Notes: generated by a model not told the origin, from the letters alone. A DNA stretch of 5,356 nucleotides from Bacteroidota bacterium (GCA_023406715.1 JAEXVC010000057.1:1-5356), one strand, 5' to 3'; positions 1 through 5,356 are shown, counted from the stretch's first letter. Program-made: numbers and translations.

Positions 1-1238
1 TCGTAGCACTCCATAACAAACGCCATACAGGTACCCCAGGTAATTGTGCAAATTCCGTATGTGTCGCAGTAGAAGTTTGCCTCAATAATTCCGTCGTAGT
101 CAAAAACACCTAAGTTTGAACCGCAACCTGCTGCAGTTTCGTACTCAGGTCCATCAACAATAACTTTTGTGCCTTTGTATGGGCCAGTTTTAAGAACAAA
201 GTCGTCTACACCTTTTGAACAACTCATTGCACATCCAATCCAGCAACCGTCGGGTATACCTAGAGTGAAGTATTTGTCACGAAGTAAATCACTGTGGATT
301 TTCTTGCCATCGGCGGAGCTACCAAACTTAAAGTTGTGGGTAGGAAGCAAGTCGTAATCGTTCATCACGTTAACGATGTTTGCTGTACCCTTCTTACGCA
401 TTTGGCACTGATGATCGTCCAGTTCGCGAATTTCGGCTTGGTAGCTTCTTCCTCGCTCAGTAATTGCCTCAAGGTTAGCCACATTGTTAAGGTTTCCTTT
501 AACGCCATCAACGCGTGCAACAATAGCCTTAATCTTTTTATCGCGCATTACGGTTCCTAAACCACCGCGACCAGCTTGCTTTAGCCTTACTTTTTTACGT
601 TTTGGGTCGTAGAAGGTAAAGTTAATCATACCAATCAAGGAGTGATCGGCAGCAGCACCTGTTGAAACAATACCAATATTCTTATAATCTTTTTCTTCCT
701 CAGCAAAAACCTCGGTTAACTCTTCGCCAAGTAGATGTGAATCCTTTGAGAAGCCGGGGTCTTCGTAAATTTCTACGGTGTGATTGATTCCATCAATGTA
801 GATAATAACATCTTTATCGGCCTTGCCTTGTAGTTCCAAAGCATCGTAACCAGAGAATTTTAGGAATGGACCAAAAAAGCCACCTACGTTGGAGTCCATT
901 ACCGAGTCAGTTTGTGGCGAAAGGCTTACAATAAGTGATTTTCCTGTACCAGAATACTGAGTGATACCTCCAACGGGACCAGAGCTGATAATAATCTCGT
1001 TTTCTGGGTCGTTCCAACGTGTGGTTGGAGTGGTAGCATCCCAAAGAAGTCTTAGACCATAACCCTTACCACCGATGAACTTCTCTTTAACTTGTGGTGG
1101 AACCACTTTTTCCTTTACATCGTTGCTTCCAACGTTAATGTATAAAACTTTGTCGGTATATCCTCTGTAAAGAGGTTTCCATTCATAATTCCATTTCTTA
1201 AGCAGTTTCATCTGCTTGGCCATTTCGTGAATGTTCAT
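1..1238 (-). CDS. Aldehyde:ferredoxin oxidoreductase (AOR family), N-terminal 412 residues, truncated by window edge
   Basis: This is the N-terminal two thirds of a cytoplasmic tungstopterin enzyme of the AOR family, which interconverts aldehydes and carboxylic acids using ferredoxin. The frame is open from ATG at 1238 to the left edge. Family landmarks seen are GGKGYG (56-61), DSNVGGFFGP (115-124) with LKFSGYDAL after it, RGGLGTVMRDKK (224-235), GPEYET (363-368) and GSNLGVFDYDGI (373-384). The AFOR_N domain covers roughly 27-240 and the rest is the start of AFOR_C. The iron-sulfur motif is C332-X3-C336-X3-C340, where classical AORs have CX2CX3C; the fourth cysteine would lie beyond the window. 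About 23 residues precede the usual family start (near YRGYTDKVLYINV); ATG codons at residues 6 and 10 are alternatives, and no Shine-Dalgarno site decides between them. Substrate cannot be told. The gene lies 141 bp downstream of galM, behind two palindromes. The family assignment is secure. Confidence 0.93.
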   Translation of the reverse strand, partial: MNIHEMAKQMKLLKKWNYEWKPLYRGYTDKVLYINVGSNDVKEKVVPPQVKEKFIGGKGYGLRLLWDATTPTTRWNDPENEIIISSGPVGGITQYSGTGKSLIVSLSPQTDSVMDSNVGGFFGPFLKFSGYDALELQGKADKDVIIYIDGINHTVEIYEDPGFSKDSHLLGEELTEVFAEEEKDYKNIGIVSTGAAADHSLIGMINFTFYDPKRKKVRLKQAGRGGLGTVMRDKKIKAIVARVDGVKGNLNNVANLEAITERGRSYQAEIRELDDHQCQMRKKGTANIVNVMNDYDLLPTHNFKFGSSADGKKIHSDLLRDKYFTLGIPDGCWIGCAMSCSKGVDDFVLKTGPYKGTKVIVDGPEYETAAGCGSNLGVFDYDGIIEANFYCDTYGICTITWGTCMAFVMECY

Positions 1239-1260
1239 ATGTTTATTTTTGTGGTTTTGA

Positions 1261-1291
1261 CAAATAAATTTTGCACTAAAATATTCCTAAA
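1261..1291 (-). promoter_or_regulatory. Weak candidate Bacteroidota promoter for the AOR gene
   Basis: On the minus strand TTTA (1291-1288), a 19-base spacer and TTTATTTG (1268-1261) resemble the Bacteroidota vegetative consensus TTTG-N19-21-TAnnTTTG with one mismatch in each box. Transcription would begin near 1256, giving a leader of about 18 bases before the ATG at 1238. The -33 box lies inside the 1282-1301 palindrome, so a protein bound there would block the promoter. The match is weak and the region is AT-rich, so chance is a real possibility. Confidence 0.25.
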
Positions 1292-1301
1292 ATTAGGAAT
1301 A
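1282..1301. promoter_or_regulatory. Perfect 20-bp palindrome, putative operator upstream of AOR
   Basis: Arms TATTCCTAA and TTAGGAATA are perfect 9-bp inverted repeats around an AA spacer. The site is 43 bp upstream of the AOR start codon and overlaps the -33 box of the candidate promoter. A two-base loop and a weak AT-rich stem argue against a terminator or RNA hairpin, so a dimeric DNA-binding protein is more likely. The regulator cannot be named from the sequence. Confidence 0.5.
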
Positions 1302-1315
1302 AAAAATGACTATTA

Positions 1316-1341
1316 TCAATATGAAAACGTTTGCATATTGA
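1316..1341. promoter_or_regulatory. 26-bp near-perfect palindrome with LacI/CcpA-like core, putative operator
   Basis: TCAATATGAAAAC (1316-1328) is followed directly by GTTTGCATATTGA (1329-1341); 12 of 13 base pairs are symmetrical, the only mismatch being 1324/1333. The centre AAAACGTTT with its CG dyad is typical of LacI/GalR-family operators. Bases 1322-1335 match the catabolite-response consensus TGWAANCGNTNWCA at all but one position. It lies 77 bp upstream of the AOR start and 38 bp past the galM stop. Because there is no loop, a protein-binding site is more likely than an RNA structure. The regulator gene is not in the window. Confidence 0.55.
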
Positions 1342-1379
1342 GGTTTTACGCATTCCAAACATATAACACGTAGATATTA

Positions 1380-2417
1380 TTATTCCCCTAAATCGAAGCA
1401 GATAATTGTTGTGTGATTGTACTCCTCGTTTGGCATTAGTAAGGTAGATGGGAAGTTAGAGTTGTTTGGTGTATTGGGGAAGTGTTGAGGTTCTAAACAA
1501 ACAGCCCAGTTTCCGCTTGTGGGGATTTTGATATTGCTTTCGTAGGGTTGAGGGTGCTTTAGTGGTGTATAGAGCTGTATCCCTGGGTGAGTTGTGTAAA
1601 TTCTCAAGCCAATGTCGGATTTGGGATTTTTAAGTATTACTGAGGGTTCTTTAAGATTTGGATTTTTCAGGACAAAGCAATGATCATAAAGTCCATCCAC
1701 CAAGTCTATATCGGCACCAATAGCCTTTGGTTTTCGGAAATCGAAAGGTGTTCCGGCAAGTTCGCGGAGTTCTCCAGTTGGGATTAACTCGTCGTTTACG
1801 GGCAAGTATTTGTTTGCGTTGATTGTTAAAACATGGTCAAGTATATCGGTATGGAATCCGCTTAGGTTGAAGTAGCTGTGTGATGTGAGGTTTACATGTG
1901 TTGGGGCATCGGTTTTGGCGGAGTAGTTGATGCTTATTTGATTATCGTCGGTAATTTGGTAGGTTACCCAAACATCTAAATTTCCGGGGAAACCCTCATC
2001 GCCACCATTACTGCGCAGGTAGAATTTTAAGGTGCAAACTCCGTTAACCTGTTCGAAAAGTTGTGGTTCCCAAACTTTTTTATCGAAACCTACTATGCCG
2101 CCATGTAGCTGATTGCTACCTTCGTTCTTCGAGAGGTTGAAGGTTTTATCGCCAATTACAAATTGTCCTCCTGCTATCCGGTTAGCATAGCGGCCAACAA
2201 TTACACCGGGATATATTTTACAACTGGGGTAAGGCTTTAAGTTATCGAAACCGTAAACTAAGTTGATACAACTATCGTCGTCGCAGTTTAGGTTAATTGC
2301 AGTTATTGTTGCACCATAGTTAGTAATGGAAATCTCTAATCCGTCCTCGGTGATAAATGTATATAGAAAAACTTTTTCGTTGTCAATTTTTCCAAAGGGG
2401 CTAATAGTACAATCCAT
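1380..2417 (-). CDS. galM: Aldose 1-epimerase (galactose mutarotase)
   Basis: This is a 345-residue protein of normal GalM length that interconverts alpha and beta anomers of galactose, glucose and related aldoses, feeding the Leloir pathway. Family landmarks in order are GRYANRI (75-81), NQLHGG (102-107) with His105, NLTSHSYFNLSG (176-187) with His180, YDH (244-246) with Asp245, and CLEPQHFPNTPN (307-318) with Glu309. By comparison with characterised GalM enzymes, Glu309 is the catalytic base, His180 the acid, and His105 and Asp245 bind sugar; all are present. No signal peptide is visible, so it should be cytoplasmic, unlike some Bacteroidota paralogues that are exported. It starts at ATG 2417 with no Shine-Dalgarno site, 57 bp after the preceding gene, and has a candidate promoter (2467-2498). 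No other galactose gene is in the window. The assignment is firm. Confidence 0.96.
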   Translation of the reverse strand: MDCTISPFGKIDNEKVFLYTFITEDGLEISITNYGATITAINLNCDDDSCINLVYGFDNLKPYPSCKIYPGVIVGRYANRIAGGQFVIGDKTFNLSKNEGSNQLHGGIVGFDKKVWEPQLFEQVNGVCTLKFYLRSNGGDEGFPGNLDVWVTYQITDDNQISINYSAKTDAPTHVNLTSHSYFNLSGFHTDILDHVLTINANKYLPVNDELIPTGELRELAGTPFDFRKPKAIGADIDLVDGLYDHCFVLKNPNLKEPSVILKNPKSDIGLRIYTTHPGIQLYTPLKHPQPYESNIKIPTSGNWAVCLEPQHFPNTPNNSNFPSTLLMPNEEYNHTTIICFDLGE

Positions 2418-2466
2418 AATTCTTAATTTATAATTACAGCAGATTTAAACTTCAAAATGGAATTGT

Positions 2467-2498
2467 GAAAGATATTAAATGTCGACAGAATAATCAAA
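2467..2498 (-). promoter_or_regulatory. Candidate Bacteroidota promoter for galM
   Basis: On the minus strand a perfect TTTG (2498-2495), a 20-base spacer and TATCTTTC (2474-2467) fit TTTG-N19-21-TAnnTTTG with one mismatch at the last base. It overlaps the end of the preceding coding sequence, and transcription would start near 2463, giving a galM leader of about 45 bases. This suggests galM can be expressed apart from the genes before it. It was identified by eye only. Confidence 0.4.
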
Positions 2499-3536
2499 TG
2501 GCAATAGATCGCCCATCCGTTTTTTCCCCATTTCTCCGCCAAATTGAATCAAATCAGGACTAGTATTGATGCCGAATTTATCAATAAAAACGATATTGGT
2601 TCTAAAAACTACTTTGGACTGTTTTCTATTTTTATATAAAAGATTGAATGTAGAAAGAAAAGGAATTTTAATATCAGGATTATTTGTTGAAAAAGCAACG
2701 TCAATATTTTTTTCGATAGTTACCTTTTTTAAGTCGAGAGAGTCCGTTACGGTAAAAAACTGACTGGGAATGGCAGGATAACTGCCGTTATAAAGTAAGA
2801 ATTCATTTTTCCCCCATTTGTTTGCTGAAAGGTTTCTAAAAAAGTGAAGAGCAGAACCTAGATACGATTTATTCCTTCGTTTATAATATTTTGGATTACT
2901 ATTACTTTTATCTTCGTAGAGGGTTGTAACTAAAAATAGGCTATTTTTAATATGTTCGCGTTTAATGCTAGTTTGGTTAAAAGTAATGTTGAATTCAACT
3001 AGATTTGTTGTTATTGTGTAGCCAAGATGTTTGTTTACAACAATAAGCGGTTTTTCTGAGGTAGCGTAAAGAGTATTGTTGCTTTCGTTGTAAAATAGTA
3101 AAATGTCATTTTCGTTTTGAATTATACAGGATTTTCCTGCCTTAGTATTGCCCAGAAACTCCTCCCTAAAAATTTTCATCTTTTGTTTTCTGGAAAATCT
3201 ATCCTTTTTTATAACAACTTCTTTTATTTGATAAGGCTTTGGGGTTAATTGTATTTTGATATTTGGGATATCGTAAAAATCTTGTAATTGATAAGTTTCA
3301 TATCCCAAGCTTCGTATAACAAGGGTGGCATTAATTCTATTTTTTAGTAAAAGGGAGAACTTGCCATCAATGTCAGTTGTTGTGCCTAAAGTGGTTCCAT
3401 CAAAATAGACAGACGCTCCAATTACTGGCTCATTATTTTCATTAAGGACAAGACCAGAGATAGTTTGAGAAAATGAGACCGAATAATAACTAAGAATTAT
3501 GAAGATAGAAAGGAAGGTTGTTTTAAAGACTGGCAT
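2475..3536 (-). CDS. Secreted CarboxypepD_reg-like domain protein of unknown function
   Basis: This is a 353-residue protein of unknown function. Residues 1-23 form a signal peptide (Lys5, hydrophobic stretch, likely cleavage in SFS-Q after Ser23). Residues about 25-98 are a CarboxypepD_reg-like beta-sandwich, recognisable by ISGLVLNENNEPVIGASV and GTTTDIDGKFSL, followed by KEVVIK (105-110). This opening resembles the N-terminus of SusC-like TonB receptors, but the protein is far too short to carry a beta-barrel and no receptor plug follows. Residues about 120-353 resemble a Bacteroidota family with landmarks FLGNTKAGKSCIIQN (127-141), LGYTI (171-175), YLGSALHFFRNL (225-236) and a C-terminal LLPFDY (344-349). 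It is probably periplasmic or at the cell surface. The ATG at 3536 is preferred over an in-frame TTG at 3551, which would lie upstream of the predicted transcription start. It follows the FtsB-like gene by 23 bp. Confidence 0.82.
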   Translation of the reverse strand: MPVFKTTFLSIFIILSYYSVSFSQTISGLVLNENNEPVIGASVYFDGTTLGTTTDIDGKFSLLLKNRINATLVIRSLGYETYQLQDFYDIPNIKIQLTPKPYQIKEVVIKKDRFSRKQKMKIFREEFLGNTKAGKSCIIQNENDILLFYNESNNTLYATSEKPLIVVNKHLGYTITTNLVEFNITFNQTSIKREHIKNSLFLVTTLYEDKSNSNPKYYKRRNKSYLGSALHFFRNLSANKWGKNEFLLYNGSYPAIPSQFFTVTDSLDLKKVTIEKNIDVAFSTNNPDIKIPFLSTFNLLYKNRKQSKVVFRTNIVFIDKFGINTSPDLIQFGGEMGKKRMGDLLPFDYSVDI

Positions 3537-3548
3537 AAGGCTAAATGG

Positions 3549-3580
3549 CAAAAGTATGGTTATAGGTCATTTTCATCAAT
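3549..3580 (-). promoter_or_regulatory. Candidate Bacteroidota promoter for the CarboxypepD_reg-like gene
   Basis: On the minus strand ATTG (3580-3577), a 20-base spacer and TACTTTTG (3556-3549) match TTTG-N19-21-TAnnTTTG with a perfect -7 box and one mismatch in the -33 box. It sits at the 3' end of the FtsB-like gene. Transcription would start near 3544, leaving a very short leader before the ATG at 3536. It was identified by eye only. Confidence 0.4.
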
Positions 3581-3877
3581 AATGAAAATCTCCTCGTTGG
3601 GTTTCTTCATAAGGTATTGCTCGCGTGCAAATTTCTCGAGATTTTCATTATTGGTTCGGAGCTCCTTTATTTTGCGCTTATCGTCGTTAATTTTATTCTG
3701 GTAGTACTCTTTTTCTTCCTCCATCTTGTTGATTTTTCGGCGGGTACTAATCATCGAAATCCAATTGCTATTATCAAAAATTAGCATCCACAGAAAAAAG
3801 ATTACTCCAGTGATGAAGAATTTATTCTTCAGCCTAACAACAATCCATTTCCATCCGTTTTGCGGGTTAAAATCCAT
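3560..3877 (-). CDS. Septum formation initiator protein, DivIC/FtsB-like
   Basis: This is a 105-residue single-pass membrane protein of the DivIC/FtsB family, which in other bacteria links the FtsQ/DivIB and FtsL proteins at the division septum. A short basic N-terminus (Lys10, Arg15, Lys17, Lys19) precedes a transmembrane helix at about 20-35. A charged coiled coil follows (about 46-82, rich in Lys and Glu), and then the conserved segment FAREQYLMKKPNEEIFII (83-100), in which family members typically read AREKYxMKKPGE. The predicted topology is N-in with the coiled coil in the periplasm. The ATG at 3877 lies one base after the thiS stop and is preceded by a strong AGGAGG site located within the last thiS codons, so the two genes are translationally adjacent. 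A division gene next to a sulfur carrier has no obvious functional meaning and is probably just operon packing. Confidence 0.88.
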   Translation of the reverse strand: MDFNPQNGWKWIVVRLKNKFFITGVIFFLWMLIFDNSNWISMISTRRKINKMEEEKEYYQNKINDDKRKIKELRTNNENLEKFAREQYLMKKPNEEIFIIDENDL

Positions 3878-3878
3878 A

Positions 3879-4088
3879 TCAACCTCCTGTCATAAGATGA
3901 ATAACCTGAACATTATCGCCAGCACAAACAGAAACTCTAGGGTACTCTTCTTTTGTTACTATTGTGTCGTTAACCTTTACAATAAGTAACTTATAGCTGA
4001 ACTTTTTGATTTTAAGAAGTTCCTCTACAGTTATTGTTTTTTCTGATGTCTCAACAAAATCGGGGTTATTATTTAAAATTATCTCCAT
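3879..4088 (-). CDS. thiS: ThiS/MoaD-like sulfur carrier protein
   Basis: This is a 69-residue ubiquitin-fold protein ending in Gly68-Gly69, the C-terminus that an E1-like enzyme adenylates and that then carries sulfur as a thiocarboxylate. The segment LIVKVNDTIVTKEEY (35-49) and the ending GDNVQVIHLMTGG (57-69) match ThiS, whose usual ending is close to VIHLVGGG. The ATG at 4088 is chosen over an in-frame TTG at 4091 because AGAGGA stands seven bases before it. A TAAATTTG box on the minus strand (4118-4111) could be a -7 element but has no matching -33 box. The gene follows thiF by 49 bp, and the two surely act together. ThiS normally gives sulfur to thiazole synthase ThiG, but no thiG, thiH or thiC is here; the nearby AOR gene makes a MoaD-like role in pterin cofactor synthesis a reasonable alternative. 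The symbol reflects family, not proven role. Confidence 0.85.
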   Translation of the reverse strand: MEIILNNNPDFVETSEKTITVEELLKIKKFSYKLLIVKVNDTIVTKEEYPRVSVCAGDNVQVIHLMTGG

Positions 4089-4137
4089 CAAGCAATCCTC
4101 TGTTTTGTCACAAATTTATACTAAAAACACTTAAACT

Positions 4138-4746
4138 TTACGGTTTGACCTTAATGTTTGTTATTTTATTCAGCAAGATGCTTAAAACCACATTGGCTTC
4201 CATTGCTGCGCAAATGTTAACCCTTGGCGCAATTGGTGGTAGGTTGTCTGCAACTTCAGAAAAGCCATCACCACAGATGTAGAGGTTCCCATATTGCTGA
4301 ACCTTCATATCGTTTGAATTACCCCAGCCTGCCATTCCATTTCCAACTACGAGTGGAGTTTCGGGTTTTTCGGTTTGAAATTTTTCTATGATAATCTGTT
4401 TCATTTCTGCCCTATCGAAAGCTTCCACCATCACATCAACATTCAGGAAAAAGTTGAGAATGTTGCTTGCATCTAATTTTGTATCGTGTGTTTCTAGAAT
4501 TAAATCAGGATTGATGCTTAACAGATTTGCCCTAAGGGCATCCACTTTCTTAAACCCAACCTGATGTTTGAAGTAGAACTGACGGTTCAGGTTGCTTTCG
4601 GCAACAATATCAAAATCGACAATAATGAGTTTTCCAATGCCAACGCGGGTAAGTGACATTGCCACATTGCTACCCAAACCTCCGGCACCGGCAATTCCAA
4701 CGGTGTGGTTTCTTAGAATCGATTTTATTTGTTGATAATCAAGCAT
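4138..4746 (-). CDS. thiF: ThiF-family sulfur carrier adenylyltransferase (short form)
   Basis: This is a 202-residue E1-like enzyme that uses ATP to adenylate the C-terminal glycine of a ThiS-type carrier. It has a Rossmann fold with GAGGLG (20-25), Asp44 at the end of beta strand 2, the NLNRQ motif (52-56) with the ATP-binding Arg55, Lys66/Lys67, and FDRAEMK (110-116). The ending CGDGF...LPPIAPRVNICAAMEAN is typical of the short ThiF group of about 200 residues found in anaerobes. The paired CxxC zinc motifs of E. coli ThiF and MoeB are absent; Cys158 and Cys179 remain as possible reactive cysteines. The ATG at 4746 is preferred over an in-frame TTG at 4752 because GGAG stands eight bases before it. 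It follows meaB by 26 bp and precedes thiS by 49 bp. Whether it serves thiamine or molybdo/tungstopterin synthesis cannot be settled here. Confidence 0.9.
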   Translation of the reverse strand: MLDYQQIKSILRNHTVGIAGAGGLGSNVAMSLTRVGIGKLIIVDFDIVAESNLNRQFYFKHQVGFKKVDALRANLLSINPDLILETHDTKLDASNILNFFLNVDVMVEAFDRAEMKQIIIEKFQTEKPETPLVVGNGMAGWGNSNDMKVQQYGNLYICGDGFSEVADNLPPIAPRVNICAAMEANVVLSILLNKITNIKVKP

Positions 4747-4772
4747 TGTCAATACTCCATTTTCAAATTAAC

Positions 4773-5356
4773 TCATTCTGAATATTTTTTAAAGTATAAA
4801 TCTATTAAATGCTGAGCGGCAATAAATGAGCTAACCTTGTTGGCAGTTACATCGTGCTCAGTTTTTTTGAGGTGCGAATGTATGTCCTTGTTATGGTAAA
4901 AGTGATTTTTCAGCGCCTCGTTAATCGATTCGTACATCCAGTATTTGGCCTGTTGACTGCGCCTGCTTGCGAAGTAACCATTATTACTTGTAAAATCGAC
5001 GTACGATTTTATTGTGTCCCAAATTTCCTTTAGTCCGGTTTTTTCGAGCGATGAACAAATAACCGCATCGGTTATCCATCCCGACTCAGTTGGCGGGAAA
5101 AGGTGCAATGCGTTTTTATACTCGGCCTGTGCAAGTTTTGCCTTTTGAACATTTGCTCCATCGGCCTTGGTGATAGCAATTAAATCGGCCATTTCCATAA
5201 TTCCACGCTTTATGCCTTGTAACTCGTCGCCAGCACCAGCAAGCATTAGTAGGAGGAAAAAATCGACCATAGAGTGAACGGCAGTTTCACTTTGACCAAC
5301 ACCCACGGTTTCAATAAAGATAGTATCGAACCCTGCTGCTTCGCAAAGGATAATTG
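4773..5356 (-). CDS. meaB: Methylmalonyl-CoA mutase-associated GTPase MeaB (ArgK family), C-terminal part
   Basis: This is the last 193 residues of a G3E P-loop GTPase that protects and reloads adenosylcobalamin-dependent methylmalonyl-CoA mutase, the enzyme joining succinyl-CoA and propionyl-CoA metabolism. The frame is open to the right edge, so the N-terminal half with the Walker A loop is missing. Visible parts (numbered from the edge) are FDTIFIETVGVGQSE (9-23) containing the switch region, LLMLAGAGDELQGIKRGIME (35-54), the guanine-specificity motif TKAD (62-65), the CSS loop (100-102) and the C-terminal RRSQQAKYWMYESI (131-144) of the helical dimerisation region. The family is highly conserved and the identification is firm; older databases name it ArgK or LAO/AO transport ATPase. 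The mutase genes are not in the window. The stop at 4773 lies 26 bp before the thiF start, so co-transcription with thiF and thiS is likely. Confidence 0.95.
   Translation of the reverse strand, partial: IILCEAAGFDTIFIETVGVGQSETAVHSMVDFFLLLMLAGAGDELQGIKRGIMEMADLIAITKADGANVQKAKLAQAEYKNALHLFPPTESGWITDAVICSSLEKTGLKEIWDTIKSYVDFTSNNGYFASRRSQQAKYWMYESINEALKNHFYHNKDIHSHLKKTEHDVTANKVSSFIAAQHLIDLYFKKYSE

Larger units (their letters stand above)
1239..1379. promoter_or_regulatory. AOR upstream regulatory region
   Basis: This is the longest gene-free stretch in the window. It separates the galM stop from the AOR start and contains two non-overlapping palindromes (1282-1301 and 1316-1341), a weak promoter candidate (1261-1291) and an isolated perfect TAnnTTTG box (1356-1363 on the minus strand, no TTTG at the right distance). 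I see no GC-rich hairpin followed by T residues after galM, so read-through from galM into AOR is possible. The size and content suggest that AOR has its own regulated promoter; this is inference. Confidence 0.6.

Noticed and set aside
169..357. Plus-strand open reading frame of 62 codons
   Set aside because: It is antisense to the AOR gene and has no recognisable features.
294..560. Plus-strand open reading frame of 88 codons
   Set aside because: It lies wholly opposite the AOR coding sequence, which has clear family motifs; its translation resembles nothing.
1282..1301. The 20-bp palindrome as a transcription terminator of galM
   Set aside because: The stem is mostly A/T, the loop would be only two bases, and no run of T residues follows directly on the minus strand.
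1356..1363. Perfect TAnnTTTG box (TATGTTTG) on the minus strand as the AOR promoter
   Set aside because: No TTTG-like -33 box is found 19-21 bases upstream; the sequence there is GGGGAA. It could still be used with an activator, so it is only noted.
2566..2763. Plus-strand open reading frame of 65 codons
   Set aside because: It is antisense to the CarboxypepD_reg-like gene and is an AT-rich chance frame.
3537..3551. TTG at 3551 as start of the CarboxypepD_reg-like gene
   Set aside because: It lies in the candidate -7 box and gives a less typical signal peptide than the ATG at 3536.
3726..3989. Plus-strand open reading frame of 87 codons
   Set aside because: It is antisense to the FtsB-like and thiS genes, both supported by family motifs and ribosome binding sites.
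4111..4118. TAAATTTG on the minus strand as a -7 box for a separate thiS promoter
   Set aside because: The box is perfect, but no TTTG-like element occurs at the required distance in this AT-rich gap.
4034..4282. Plus-strand open reading frame of 82 codons
   Set aside because: It is antisense to thiS, the thiS-thiF gap and the end of thiF, with no family resemblance.

Overview
The window looks like a chromosomal segment of an anaerobic or facultatively anaerobic Bacteroidota (Bacteroidetes) bacterium. Supporting points are the moderately AT-rich DNA, a secreted protein with a CarboxypepD_reg-like domain followed by a Bacteroidota-specific type of C-terminal region, a short DivIC/FtsB protein of Bacteroidota type, weak or absent Shine-Dalgarno sites before several genes, and candidate promoters of the TTTG-N19-21-TAnnTTTG kind. 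The genus cannot be named from the sequence alone.

All seven genes lie on the minus strand, so transcription runs from high to low coordinates. (1) 5356-4773: the C-terminal part of the MeaB/ArgK G3E GTPase, chaperone of methylmalonyl-CoA mutase; its N-terminus is beyond the window. (2) 4746-4138: a short ThiF-type E1-like adenylyltransferase. (3) 4088-3879: a ThiS/MoaD-like sulfur carrier ending in Gly-Gly. (4) 3877-3560: a DivIC/FtsB-like septum protein, starting one base after the ThiS stop. (5) 3536-2475: a secreted CarboxypepD_reg-like protein of unknown role. (6) 2417-1380: aldose 1-epimerase (GalM). (7) 1238 to the left edge: the first 412 residues of an aldehyde:ferredoxin oxidoreductase (AOR) of the tungstopterin family, whose C-terminus is beyond the window. 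Genes 1 to 4 are tightly packed and probably co-transcribed. Genes 5, 6 and 7 each have a plausible promoter of their own.

There are two points of most interest. First, the ThiF/ThiS pair stands without any other thiamine gene but lies about 3 kb upstream of an AOR gene on the same strand, so it may supply sulfur for the pterin cofactor of AOR rather than for thiamine. Second, the 141-bp gap in front of the AOR gene holds two separate palindromes: a 26-bp one with a LacI/CcpA-like AAACGTTT core, and a perfect 20-bp one overlapping a candidate promoter. Together they suggest that AOR is controlled by two regulators. The AOR itself shows a CX3CX3C cluster motif instead of the classical CX2CX3C.

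Most of the rest is ordinary housekeeping content. I see no mobile element, CRISPR array, tRNA or rRNA. No whole new multi-gene system is demonstrated; the AOR plus ThiF/ThiS arrangement is the closest candidate.
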